From: JAQVIJ01 sp041287365
Lineage (GTDB): Bacteria > Desulfobacterota > Dissulfuribacteria > Dissulfuribacterales > DYLC01
Reading direction: 5' to 3'
Assembly (NCBI GenBank): GCA_041287365.1
Contig: JBEULL010000017.1
Location: 186,001 to 250,000, forward strand
DNA: 64,000 nt
Numbering within the stretch: position 1 is the stretch's first letter; the number at the start of each line of letters is the position of its first letter. The notes under the pieces are model-generated. The model did no database searches. It saw nothing but the letters and a program-made list of their open reading frames with translations, and was not told the origin of the DNA. Shown piece after piece: positions 54,041 to 62,613 of this stretch. The position numbers and the translations under genes were made by a program.

Positions 54041-54553
54041 TTACCTTGGAACAATTTCGTAGTTGTCACAGATGCCGTCTCCGTCCACATCCACAAAGTT
54101 CTTCAGGTGCAGGGCCTGGTATGCCTCGTAGGTCTGAAAGATATCACAGATGCCGTCTCCGTTTTCATCTACAAACGGCACGCCGAATGAGTGATAAAGA
54201 GGGGTATCCTGCACTATGTCACAGATGCCGTCTCCGTTTTCATCCACGAAGTTCATTCCGCCTGTGAGCTGACGAAAGGTCTCGCGATTTACAAAGGGGT
54301 CCTGCGAGGTGTCCACTGAGAACGCCGGATAGTTCTGCGGGCCGTTGGCTCCGCGGAAGTTGTACATGGCACCCATGCCGCTGTTCTGTTGGCTCATGTC
54401 TGTGGTCTGGGTCTGTTCCATGGTCGTAACTTGCTGGGTTACGCCGTTTCCTGTATCAGGCACATTGGGTGCCATGGCTGCATGGGCGCTTAAGGACATG
54501 GACACCAGGCCTGCCACCATACCACTGCATACGAACTTCATAGCTTTTTTCAT
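54041..54553 (-). CDS. Secreted protein with three EF-hand-like DxNGDGICD repeats
   Basis: 170 residues from ATG 54553 (TAGGAGG upstream). Signal peptide (GMVAGLVSMSLSAHAA). A Gln/Thr/Met-rich low-complexity stretch (36-65) is followed by three copies of FVDENGDGICDI at residues 102, 127 and 153, each a calcium-loop of the EF-hand/dockerin type with a Cys in every loop. I do not recognise a named family; similar repeats occur in exported proteins of sulfate reducers. The upstream region holds a candidate sigma-54 promoter and tandem repeats. Calcium-dependent folding outside the cell is inferred. Confidence 0.8.
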   Translation of the reverse strand: MKKAMKFVCSGMVAGLVSMSLSAHAAMAPNVPDTGNGVTQQVTTMEQTQTTDMSQQNSGMGAMYNFRGANGPQNYPAFSVDTSQDPFVNRETFRQLTGGMNFVDENGDGICDIVQDTPLYHSFGVPFVDENGDGICDIFQTYEAYQALHLKNFVDVDGDGICDNYEIVPR

Positions 54554-54656
54554 TGGAATACCTCCTATCGAGTTGTTTTTTGAAAAATCTTGAAAGATTG
54601 ACGGCAGTGCCACCATGAAAAATCTTTTCAAGATTTTCTATTTGTGTTTTTTATAA

Positions 54657-54672
54657 AGCCAGAAGTATGCCA
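54657..54672 (-). promoter_or_regulatory. Candidate sigma-54 promoter of the EF-hand gene
   Basis: On the minus strand TGGCAT-ACTTC-TGGCT keeps the invariant GG and GC ten bases apart (consensus TGGCAC-N5-TTGCA; two mismatches). It lies about 104 bases before the start codon. Confidence 0.45.
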
Positions 54673-54720
54673 AAATTAAACTTAATAAAAAACAGAAAGT
54701 TACAAGAATAGACAATGAGT

Positions 54721-54752
54721 TTTTTCGACAAATGACATTATTTTTCGACAAA
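54721..54752. repeat. Two TTTTTCGACAAA repeats, 20 bases apart
   Basis: Exact 12-base copies start at 54721 and 54741, followed by the small palindrome CGACA-AAAG-TGTCG (54746-54759). Relative to the candidate sigma-54 promoter they lie roughly 75-105 bases upstream of the expected start point, where activator sites are usual. Confidence 0.65.
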
Positions 54753-54775
54753 AGTGTCGTTTGTGAAGGAGTGTT

Positions 54776-56542
54776 TTAGGTGCTGATGACTCTTAGCACC
54801 TCTTCCGGTGTGGTGATATGGTTCAAGACCTTTCTCAGGCCGTCATGCTGCATGGAGGTCATGCCGTCTTTTATGGCCTGGGCGTAAATGGCCTGTTCAC
54901 TGGCCTGGTCATGTATGAGTTCCTTGACGGCATCGGATACAGTCAATATCTCGTATATGCCTATTCTGCCCCAAAATCCTGTGTTGCGGCACTTGGTGCA
55001 GCCTTTGCCATAGGCTATTGTGATAGGTTGTGCTTCATGTGAGGGATATGCCCGCAAATAGCCAAGGGGGGCCAGGTCTTGAGGAGTTACGGTGAGTTCG
55101 GTCTTGCAGGCAGGGCAGATCATGCGCACCAGCCGCTGGCCTACCACTCCCAGCAGTGTGGATGAGATGAGATAGCTCTCAAGACCCAGGTCTTTGAGCC
55201 TTGTGATGGCGCCTGCTGCGTCGTTGGTGTGTAGAGTGGAAAATACGAGATGGCCGGTCAGTGCGGCCTGAATGGCATACCTCGCGGTCTCCAGGTCACG
55301 AATCTCACCCACCATGATGATGTCCGGGTCCTGACGCAGGATATTGCGCAGAATGCTGGAGAATGTGACATCGATGTGGGGTTGAACCGCTATTTGATTG
55401 AATTCCTCATGAATCATCTCCACCGGGTCCTCGATGCTCACGATATTGACTGCAGGTGTGCTCAAATGCCTCAGAGTGGAATAAAGGGTGGTGGACTTGC
55501 CGCTTCCGGTAGGGCCTGTCATGAGCACTATGCCATGAGTGTGTTGCAATATCTTTTGATAGCTTCGAAGATCGTGATCCGAGAAGCCCAGTTCCGTCAG
55601 GTCCTTGAACAGGATATCCGCGCTCTGCAGTCTCAAGACCACCTTTTCACCAAAGGCCACCGGCACTGTGGAGACGCGCACCTCAGCCTCCTGACTCTTC
55701 CATGCGATCTTGAGTCTGCCGTCCTGTGGTCTGCGTTTTTCCGCTATGTCCAGTCGTGACATGGCCTTTATGCGAGTGGAAATGGCCTCGTGCACCGTGC
55801 GGGGCAGGCGATAGACCGTGTGTAGCATGCCGTCTATGCGGAGTCGAATCCAGGTCTCGTTGCGTTTGGGCTCTATGTGAATGTCGCTGGCCCGCTGTTC
55901 CATGGCGTATTGCAGCAGGTGATCTACCGCCTTCTGAATGTGTTTGTCCGATGCGGCGGTCTCGGGTGAGGCCAGAGATATGTATTGCTCCAGATTGGAG
56001 ATGTCCACGGTGTTTGAGTCGTAAAGCGCTGTCTCCGCAGCCAGAATGGAGCGCTTGAACTCGAAGAAATCTCGAATGATGTATTCTATATCGGCCTTGG
56101 GAGCGACGATCAAACGGATTTCGCCTTGAAAGACTCGCTCGATATCGCCTTTCAGTTCCTTGTCCAGGGGATTGTAGCATGCCGCTGTCAGCAGGTCGTC
56201 TTGAACGTTTATGGGCAGGACCAGTCTTTTTCGTGCAAAAGAGGCTGGCAACAGCCTGGTTACCGTATCCATCTCCAGTTTCAGGGGATCGAGCCTCATA
56301 AAAGTCCAGTTCTGATCCTGTGCTATCAAAGTCAAGATATCGGCCTCTTCTAGAATGCCTTTGCCGTCGGCCTTGTTCAGATGCAATCCGCTCAACCATT
56401 GCACCAGGTCCTGCCCCCTTCTTTTGGCCACCACCGTACGCGGGGTCAATTGCAGTATCTGCTCCTGTGTGAGCAGATTGTGTCTGCGCAGCAAGTTGAA
56501 GAGATATTCTACGTCATAATATGGATGTATCGTGTTTTTCAT
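54776..56542 (-). CDS. GspE/PilB-family secretion or pilus ATPase
   Basis: 588 residues from ATG 56542. An N-terminal GspE_N-like region (about 1-150) precedes the hexameric ATPase: ASDIHIEP, Walker A GPTGSGKSTTLY near residue 345, Asp box SIEDPVEMIHEEFNQIAVQP, Walker B PDIIMVGEIRD, His box GHLVFSTLHTNDA, and the zinc loop (CPAC ... CTKC). It powers pilus extension or type II secretion. No PilC/GspF platform gene is next to it, so which machine it drives (perhaps the PilMNOP pilus) is not settled. Five bases after the YkgJ-type gene. Confidence 0.88.
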   Translation of the reverse strand: MKNTIHPYYDVEYLFNLLRRHNLLTQEQILQLTPRTVVAKRRGQDLVQWLSGLHLNKADGKGILEEADILTLIAQDQNWTFMRLDPLKLEMDTVTRLLPASFARKRLVLPINVQDDLLTAACYNPLDKELKGDIERVFQGEIRLIVAPKADIEYIIRDFFEFKRSILAAETALYDSNTVDISNLEQYISLASPETAASDKHIQKAVDHLLQYAMEQRASDIHIEPKRNETWIRLRIDGMLHTVYRLPRTVHEAISTRIKAMSRLDIAEKRRPQDGRLKIAWKSQEAEVRVSTVPVAFGEKVVLRLQSADILFKDLTELGFSDHDLRSYQKILQHTHGIVLMTGPTGSGKSTTLYSTLRHLSTPAVNIVSIEDPVEMIHEEFNQIAVQPHIDVTFSSILRNILRQDPDIIMVGEIRDLETARYAIQAALTGHLVFSTLHTNDAAGAITRLKDLGLESYLISSTLLGVVGQRLVRMICPACKTELTVTPQDLAPLGYLRAYPSHEAQPITIAYGKGCTKCRNTGFWGRIGIYEILTVSDAVKELIHDQASEQAIYAQAIKDGMTSMQHDGLRKVLNHITTPEEVLRVIST

Positions 56543-56547
56543 GGAGT

Positions 56548-57408
56548 TCAGGCCTTGTTGGGTTTGAGCAGAAGAGTGACCTCGTTCAGCACGGCATATC
56601 GCTCCAGTTCCTTTTCCAGCAGGCGCACATACGGGCAATCCGTGATTGCCAGCAGTGTGTTTCGTTCCATGAGGATATCGGATCTGTCCGGTTGCTGTTC
56701 TATGACATAGGCGAAGATCTGTGGTCTTTTGCAGACATCCGGTCGTTTTTCATAGATGTTACAGCGTTTGTTTGCGGAAAGATGTGGACATAAAGCGCCC
56801 TTGGTAAGAATCAGGCTGTAGCCATGACGCCAGTGATAAACCGCAGGAGGCAGGAGGTAGAACGGTTTTCCATCTATTTGGAATGTGTCGGCTGAATAAG
56901 GGTCGAAATCGCCTCTGAATGGAGTTTCGATGGCCTTCAACTTAAAAAGTGACAACTCTTCAGGCTGAAGGGGAATTTCGAAGAATTCCTGAACCGCAGC
57001 TGCTTTCGGTCCTTCACAGCACAGAGAGCAGTCCATGGAGGAACAGAACAGCGAATTAATTGTTTCAAGTTCGGTCTGCATCACATGTTGTTTCATGAGG
57101 CATAAAACGGCTGAAAATACATTTAGCGGTTCATTCCGTTCATTCAGCACCACCTGATGAAGCCCTTGAGTATTTTGGCCGTGTTTCAGTGTATCATACC
57201 ATGGAGCAGGCCATTTTATGGCGGTCAGTCTTCTGGCCGGGGTTTCATATATGACTTCGTCCGTCTCCAATCCCTCAGGTAATGCCTTCAAAAGCCCTTC
57301 CCATGTCTCATACGGGCTTGCCAGATAAAGCATGAGACAAAGCCTTGTCAAAGGCCAAAGAGGTGTGTGGAGAAGTTTTAGACCTGTTTGCCAGTTATCG
57401 GTATTCAT
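56548..57408 (-). CDS. YkgJ-type cysteine-cluster protein
   Basis: 286 residues. The central cysteine pattern (CSSMDCSLCCEGP, then ALCPHLSANKRCNIYEKRPD and VCKRP) is that of the YkgJ/CxxCxxCC family, thought to bind zinc or an Fe-S cluster. The flanking regions are unlike anything I recognise. It lies in one leftward unit with the GspE/PilB ATPase; function unknown. Confidence 0.7.
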   Translation of the reverse strand: MNTDNWQTGLKLLHTPLWPLTRLCLMLYLASPYETWEGLLKALPEGLETDEVIYETPARRLTAIKWPAPWYDTLKHGQNTQGLHQVVLNERNEPLNVFSAVLCLMKQHVMQTELETINSLFCSSMDCSLCCEGPKAAAVQEFFEIPLQPEELSLFKLKAIETPFRGDFDPYSADTFQIDGKPFYLLPPAVYHWRHGYSLILTKGALCPHLSANKRCNIYEKRPDVCKRPQIFAYVIEQQPDRSDILMERNTLLAITDCPYVRLLEKELERYAVLNEVTLLLKPNKA

Positions 57409-57465
57409 TTAATGTTGAATTTTAAATGGTGAATGTCTAATTGAGATAAGCATCAAATTATAATC

Positions 57466-57489
57466 AATTCAGGTAGTTATTCCTGAATT
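57466..57489 (-). terminator. Possible terminator at the dxs stop
   Basis: AATTCAGG and CCTGAATT pair over eight bases with an eight-base loop, overlapping the dxs stop codon; AT-rich sequence follows but no clean T run. Confidence 0.4.
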
Positions 57490-59355
57490 TAACATTGCAT
57501 TAGCCGCTTTCACCATGGTATCACAGTCGAGCCCCACCAATTCCTTGAGTTTTGCCGGGGTTCCGTGTTCGATGAATACATCGGGGATTCCGAGACTTCT
57601 GACCTTTGCAATGATGTTTATGGCATGCAGCGCCTCCATGACTGCAGATCCGAAGCCGCCCGCTATAGCGTTTTCTTCTATGGTCAAAAAGATGGGTTTT
57701 TGCTGGGCGAGGTCTTGCAACAGTGGGATGTCCAGGGGTTTTACGTATCTTGCGTTTACAACAGAGGCGGAGATACCTTGTTTTATCAGGATGTCGGCGG
57801 CCTGTAACGCTGTGTATGTGAGTGGTCCTGCTGTAAGGATATGGAGATCCGTACCCCGTACAAGCTGCTCCCATCTCCCTATTCCTATTGTATTAAAGCA
57901 CCAGTCCAGGCTGACTCCGATGCCAGCGCCCCGAGGATAGCGGATGGCGGTGGGGCCGGAATGCTGAAGCGCCGTATAGAGCATGGATTGAAGCTCGTTT
58001 TCGTCTTTTGGAGTCATTATGGTCATGTTCGGAATGGCCCTGAGAAACGAGATATCGAAGACCCCGTGGTGCGTGGGGCCGTCGTCTCCCACCAGACCGC
58101 CTCGATCTATGGCAAAGACCACGGGCAGGTTCTGAAGGCAGACGTCGTGAATGATCTGGTCGTATGCCCGCTGCAGAAAGGTGGAATAGATGGCGACCAC
58201 CGGTCTCATGCCTTCTAATGCCAGGCCCGCCGCAAAGGTCACGGCGTGTTGTTCCGAGATGCCCACATCGAAGAAACGATTCGGGAACTCCTTTGCAAAG
58301 GCGGAAAGCCCGGTTCCGTTGGGCATGGCGGCTGTTATGGCCACGATGCGATCGTCATCGCCGGCAAGCCTTACCAGGGTCTGGCCGAATATCTCCGTGT
58401 ATGAAGGTGGAGTGGTGGTATTTTTGGTTTTAGGTTTACCGGTAGCTATGTCAAATGGCCCCACACCATGAAATGCCTCAGGATGTTCCTCCGCAGGGGC
58501 ATATCCCTTGCCTTTTTTGGTGAGTACATGCACCAAGACGGGGCCGGCGATCTCATTGACGTTTTTGAGGGTTTCGATGAGTGCCTCCAGGTTGTGTCCT
58601 GGAAGCGGCCCGATATATTCGAACTGTAGGGCCTCGAAAAGCATGCCTGGAGTCAGCAGCGCCTTAAGTGAGTCTTCGCTGCGTTTAAGCAGACTCCATA
58701 TCTGTTCACCTGTATCGCTGCGTTTTAGAAAGCCTTCCATTTCCCTTTTTATGCGAGATGCAAACTTACCTGTGAGTTTTCTGCTGAGAAAAGAGGAAAG
58801 CGCGCCTACGTTGGGCGAGATGGACATCTCGTTGTCGTTCAGAATGACAATGAGGTCTTTTTTGAGGTGTCCTGCATTGTTCAATGCCTCGAAGGCCATG
58901 CCTGCGGTCATGGAGCCGTCGCCTATGACCGCAATGACGCGGTTTTTCGCCTTTTTGTGTTGTAACGCCGTGGCCATGCCCAGACCTGCTGAGATGGATG
59001 TGCTTGAGTGGCCTGTGTCCAGGCAGTCGTAGGGGCTTTCAGCCCGTTTGGGAAAGCCGCTGATGCCGCCGTATTGGCGTAGAGTGTGAAATCTATTCAA
59101 TCGGCCTGTGAGTAGCTTATGTGCATAGGATTGGTGGCCTACATCCCAGATGATGCGATCAAATGGGGCATTGAAAACATAGTGCAGGGCTATGGTCAGT
59201 TCGATTACTCCTAAATTGGGCGCTAAATGGCCGCCGGTTTCCGCAACTGTCTCAACGATCTTACGGCGCAGTTCCTGGGCCAGCATCGTCATCTGTTTGA
59301 GATTCATGGCCTTGAGATCATCGGGCGATTTTATGTTTGAAAGGAGTTTATACAT
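57469..59355 (-). CDS. dxs: 1-deoxy-D-xylulose-5-phosphate synthase
   Basis: 628 residues, normal. Thiamine diphosphate site GDGSMTAGMAFEALNNAG, DTGHSSTSISAGLG, transketolase middle domain with DRGGLVGDDGPTHHGVFD, and C-terminal domain. It condenses pyruvate and glyceraldehyde-3-phosphate in the first step of the MEP isoprenoid pathway. One base beyond the ispA stop, so xseB - ispA - dxs form one unit. Confidence 0.97.
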   Translation of the reverse strand: MYKLLSNIKSPDDLKAMNLKQMTMLAQELRRKIVETVAETGGHLAPNLGVIELTIALHYVFNAPFDRIIWDVGHQSYAHKLLTGRLNRFHTLRQYGGISGFPKRAESPYDCLDTGHSSTSISAGLGMATALQHKKAKNRVIAVIGDGSMTAGMAFEALNNAGHLKKDLIVILNDNEMSISPNVGALSSFLSRKLTGKFASRIKREMEGFLKRSDTGEQIWSLLKRSEDSLKALLTPGMLFEALQFEYIGPLPGHNLEALIETLKNVNEIAGPVLVHVLTKKGKGYAPAEEHPEAFHGVGPFDIATGKPKTKNTTTPPSYTEIFGQTLVRLAGDDDRIVAITAAMPNGTGLSAFAKEFPNRFFDVGISEQHAVTFAAGLALEGMRPVVAIYSTFLQRAYDQIIHDVCLQNLPVVFAIDRGGLVGDDGPTHHGVFDISFLRAIPNMTIMTPKDENELQSMLYTALQHSGPTAIRYPRGAGIGVSLDWCFNTIGIGRWEQLVRGTDLHILTAGPLTYTALQAADILIKQGISASVVNARYVKPLDIPLLQDLAQQKPIFLTIEENAIAGGFGSAVMEALHAINIIAKVRSLGIPDVFIEHGTPAKLKELVGLDCDTMVKAANAMLNSGITT

Positions 59356-59356
59356 G

Positions 59357-60271
59357 TCAGTGGTCCCGTCTCATTACATATTCCGCTATGGCCTTGAGGG
59401 GTACGGCCTGGTCGTTTAGGGTTGCAATGTCTTGTATGGCCAGTTTACAGAGTTCCTGCATTCGTGCTTTTGCCTGTTTCATACCGTAAACAGCAGGCCA
59501 GGTGGCCTTTTTTTTGCGTTCATCCGAGCCTTTTGGCTTGCCCATGATCTTTTCGTCTCCTTCGATATCGAGGATGTCGTCTCGAATCTGAAAGGCAAGC
59601 CCTATGTGGGCACCGTACTGTGTCAGTGCCTGGAGATTCCGTTCACTTGTTTCCGCCAGTATGCCACCCAGCAGTACAGATGCCTGAAGCAGTGCCCCTG
59701 TCTTTCTGCTGTGAATATAGTCCAGTTCCTTCTCAGATATTTCACGGCCCTCCAATTCCATATCAGCGGTCTGGCCGGCCACCATGCCGTTCATACCGGC
59801 TGCCTGAGCCATGAGATTTATGGCCTTAAGGCGTGTTGTTGCCGAGATTGGACATTCTGATGGGGAATTGGAGCAGATATCGAACGCCAGGGTCAGCAGG
59901 GCATCCCCTGCCAGTATCGCTATGGCCTCACCGAATTTTTTGTGACAGGTTGGTATTCCACGCCTTAGAGCGTCATCATCCATGGCAGGTAGGTCATCGT
60001 GTATCAGGGAATATGTATGGATACATTCCAGGGCACAGGCAAATGGCATGGCGGTTTCTATTGGAAGTCTTTTATGGTTTACGGCATCAAAAGCAGCCAG
60101 GGCAAGGATGGGCCGCAGTCGCTTGCCACCGGCCATCAGGCTGTAACGCATGGCCTCGAATAGGCGGAATGCAGGAGAGGTATCCGATGGTATGAGCTGT
60201 TTCAAATGGGCGTTTATCAGTTCTTGTCGCCCCTTGAGATAGGTCTTCAGTTCAAAAAAACGTGTTGTCAT
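59357..60271 (-). CDS. ispA: Polyprenyl (farnesyl/geranylgeranyl) diphosphate synthase
   Basis: 304 residues. The first aspartate-rich motif DDLPAMDDDALRRG and the second DDILDIEGD are intact, with GGKRLRP near the N-terminus and KKATWPAVYGM near the end. The residues before the first motif (ECIHTYSLIHDD) are those of short-chain synthases of the IspA type. It lengthens IPP/DMAPP made by the pathway that Dxs starts. Overlaps xseB by four bases. Confidence 0.94.
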   Translation of the reverse strand: MTTRFFELKTYLKGRQELINAHLKQLIPSDTSPAFRLFEAMRYSLMAGGKRLRPILALAAFDAVNHKRLPIETAMPFACALECIHTYSLIHDDLPAMDDDALRRGIPTCHKKFGEAIAILAGDALLTLAFDICSNSPSECPISATTRLKAINLMAQAAGMNGMVAGQTADMELEGREISEKELDYIHSRKTGALLQASVLLGGILAETSERNLQALTQYGAHIGLAFQIRDDILDIEGDEKIMGKPKGSDERKKKATWPAVYGMKQAKARMQELCKLAIQDIATLNDQAVPLKAIAEYVMRRDH

Positions 60272-60546
60272 GATGGGTTGGGCTGTTTTTTTAGAGATTG
60301 GGCCATGTCTATGTCTTTGAGTACGGGCTCTCCGGCAGCGTTTGCCGTGAGTTCCTGAAGCCGCTGCTCCGCTGCATTCAATGCCTGGTTACAGAAGCGG
60401 ATCAATGTCACGCCTTCTTCAAAGACCTTGAGGGCCTGTTCCAGGGGCAGGTTCTCTTCCTCCAATTTTTGAACGCGCTTTTCCAGTTCTTTGAAGGCGG
60501 TTTCGAAATTCATGGGTTGGGTTGGAGCGGATTTTCTTGAAGGCAT
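60268..60546 (-). CDS. xseB: Exodeoxyribonuclease VII small subunit
   Basis: 92 residues. The XseB fold signature is clear: NFETAFKELEKRVQKLEEEN, LPLEQALKVFEEGVTLIRFC, LNAAEQRLQELT. It partners XseA, which is not in the window. It commonly stands before ispA, as here. Confidence 0.93.
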   Translation of the reverse strand: MPSRKSAPTQPMNFETAFKELEKRVQKLEEENLPLEQALKVFEEGVTLIRFCNQALNAAEQRLQELTANAAGEPVLKDIDMAQSLKKQPNPS

Positions 60547-60572
60547 GGTTCGTTTATGTTACCTCATATTAT

Positions 60573-61274
60573 ATGAAACTTGAAGATAATTTAGTCGTTA
60601 AGCTCGAACAAGACAATAGCCAATCCATAGGTTGCCGCAGGGAACCTATTTTTCTTCAGACCATGCTGTACGGTCTATCGAAGGGGTGGCTTTCTACACT
60701 GAGACCCATGTTTCTGAATGCAGGTAGATTTCGGGATTTGCTTGGTTCCGGAAAACGGTTTGTATTTGTGTGCTGGCATTCAGATGTGGTATATCTTGGA
60801 TTTCAAGTGCCTAAACCCACGGTGTTTATAATCAGTCCAAGCAAAGATGGCGATATCCTTGCAGGTTTGCTCGAGCGCTGGGGTTACGAGGTAGAGCGTG
60901 GTTCCCGTAAAAAAGGTGGGGTTACGGCCATAAAGCGTATGGCCCAGCTCATGGAAGGCAAGGGATTGCATGCAGGAATAGTGGCAGACGGCTCACGTGG
61001 CCCTGCTCATCGAGTGCAAAATGGCCCTGTGATTTTGGCAAGGGACACAGGGGCATGGCTGTTTCCTGTGGCCATGGCCGCAAAACCCATGTGGAGGGCC
61101 GGAAGTTGGGACAGGACCAAGGTCCCTCTGCCCTTTGCACGTGTGGTGATCGCCCATGAGGAGCCATTCGCTGTGCCTGAGTCGGTCAGGGCCGGAGAAC
61201 TTGTATTTTGGAAAAAACGGTTGGAAGAGGCGTTGAACAATGCAGAACAGAAGGCTGAGGATGTTTTGAAATGA
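60573..61274 (+). CDS. DUF374 lysophospholipid acyltransferase family protein
   Basis: 233 residues from ATG 60573; a TTG at 60522 would overlap xseB. Acyltransferase-like blocks: FVCWHSDVVYLGF (the H-x-x-D site), ISPSKDGDILAGLLERWGYE, ADGSRGPAHRVQNGPVILAR, TGAWLFPVAMAA. This DUF374 group is often near lipid A genes and is likely to acylate a lipid at the inner membrane; the acceptor is not known. Divergent from xseB with only 26 bases between, and overlapping cvpA by four bases. Confidence 0.82.
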   Translation: MKLEDNLVVKLEQDNSQSIGCRREPIFLQTMLYGLSKGWLSTLRPMFLNAGRFRDLLGSGKRFVFVCWHSDVVYLGFQVPKPTVFIISPSKDGDILAGLLERWGYEVERGSRKKGGVTAIKRMAQLMEGKGLHAGIVADGSRGPAHRVQNGPVILARDTGAWLFPVAMAAKPMWRAGSWDRTKVPLPFARVVIAHEEPFAVPESVRAGELVFWKKRLEEALNNAEQKAEDVLK

Positions 61275-61861
61275 CTGAATCATTTATACATTGGAATTTC
61301 AACGGGCTTGATGTGCTTCTTGTGATCATCGGTCTTTGGTTTGTGCTGCGTGGATTTATGACCGGTATAATAAGATCAGTGGCCTCCATCATTGGGATTG
61401 TGTTGGGGTTTGTGACAGCGGCTTATGGAGCGGTGTTTGCAGCTCCATTCTTGGCTCCACTGGTACAAAACGCGACCTTGGCTCTGGTGGTGGCCTTTTT
61501 TCTGATCTTTTTCAGTATCTATGTGGCCATGTATCTGGTGGGTGTTACACTGAATTCCATATTCAAGATGCTGAAACTTGGGTGGTTGGATATGGTGTTG
61601 GGCGGTGTATTTGGTTTGGCCAAGGGACTCATTCTTGCCTGCATCCTTGTCTTCATTCTGACATTCGCATTGCCACCGCAGCACCCTTTTTTGAAGGATT
61701 CCAGCCTGTATCCCCTGGTGAGCCAGTTGAGCAGGGAGATAGGAGCCTTTGCTCCTGAGGAACTTCGAGGCAAGTTCATGTGGAAGTGGAGGAAGAACAG
61801 AGAAGACGGCAATGGCAGGCGCATCGAGACCGGCGGAACCGGATTGAAGGTGGAGATATAG
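61271..61861 (+). CDS. CvpA-family membrane protein
   Basis: 196 residues with four membrane helices in the first 135 (LDVLLVIIGLWFVLRGFMTG, ATLALVVAFFLIFFSIYVAM, VLGGVFGLAKGLILACILVF) and a charged cytoplasmic tail. CvpA proteins are linked to envelope homeostasis and colicin V export in E. coli; the mechanism is unclear. Four-base overlap with the acyltransferase gene. Confidence 0.85.
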   Translation: MTESFIHWNFNGLDVLLVIIGLWFVLRGFMTGIIRSVASIIGIVLGFVTAAYGAVFAAPFLAPLVQNATLALVVAFFLIFFSIYVAMYLVGVTLNSIFKMLKLGWLDMVLGGVFGLAKGLILACILVFILTFALPPQHPFLKDSSLYPLVSQLSREIGAFAPEELRGKFMWKWRKNREDGNGRRIETGGTGLKVEI

Positions 61862-61925
61862 AGAAAGGCAAAGATAATGTTGAATGAAGGGACGCAGTGT
61901 GAAAAGAATGAAAGGGGAGGATTTC

Positions 61926-62369
61926 ATGTCAGATAAAAATATATGTCAGAAGGTAAGGGAGCGTATAGAGCGTTACGACAGGCTCATAGGCATGTTCGGT
62001 ATGGAGATACTTAAGGTGGATTTTGGATATGCAGAGGTGGCCATGGTGGTTAAGCCTGAGCATCTGAATGCAGCCGATTTCTGTCACGGCGGCGCCATGT
62101 TCTCTCTGGCGGATGTGGCATTCGCCCTGGCAGCTAATTCCCATGGTGGTCTGGCCGTGGGGCTTGAGGTCTCGGCCAATTACATGAGGCCTGTTAAGGC
62201 CGGGGAGCGGGTTGTGGCCGTGGCGGAGGAAAGACACAGGGGGAAACATACGGGCGTTTATCTGATCTCCATGCGCAATGGAGATGGTAAAGAGGTCGCC
62301 TTCGTAAAGGCTACTGCCTTTCGTGTGCAGGACACCTATCCGCCGCCTTCAGCAAATGGGCATGCTTGA
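61926..62369 (+). CDS. PaaI-type hotdog thioesterase
   Basis: 147 residues from ATG 61926 (GGGAGGATTTC upstream). Hotdog fold with the PaaI-type block FCHGGAMFSLADVAFALAAN (HGG and the catalytic Asp) and LEVSANYMRPVKAGERVVAV. It hydrolyses acyl- or aryl-CoA; a phenylacetate role is not supported by any neighbour. Confidence 0.9.
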   Translation: MSDKNICQKVRERIERYDRLIGMFGMEILKVDFGYAEVAMVVKPEHLNAADFCHGGAMFSLADVAFALAANSHGGLAVGLEVSANYMRPVKAGERVVAVAEERHRGKHTGVYLISMRNGDGKEVAFVKATAFRVQDTYPPPSANGHA

Positions 62370-62415
62370 TATTGAATACCGCATTTTGGAGTTAACTAAT
62401 GTGGGTTATTATCTG

Positions 62416-62613
62416 ATGGCTACTCCAATTCGTCTCGCTTCTGAAATCGAACAAAGAATTAACGAGCTTACAACCCGCATGGGACGCACAAAGACTTACT
62501 GTATTTGGCGCTACCGCTTGAGTGACTTTCGAGTGATTTGTGATATTCAGAATGATGTTTTGTGCGTGATCGTCGTACGCATAGGTAACAGGAAACAGGT
62601 TTACAGAACCTAA
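62416..62613 (+). pseudogene. In-frame fusion of a RelB-like antitoxin head and a RelE-like toxin tail
   Basis: 65 codons. Residues 1-28 (ATPIRLASEIEQRINELTTR then GRTKTY) are the ribbon-helix-helix head of a RelB/CopG-type antitoxin. From about residue 30 (IWRYRLSDFRVICDIQNDVL, VVRIGNRKQVYR) it is the C-terminal half of a RelE/StbE toxin. The antitoxin tail and the toxin head are missing, as though a deletion joined the two genes of a relBE pair near 62503 while keeping the frame. The toxin N-terminal helices are gone, so activity is unlikely. Confidence 0.8.
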
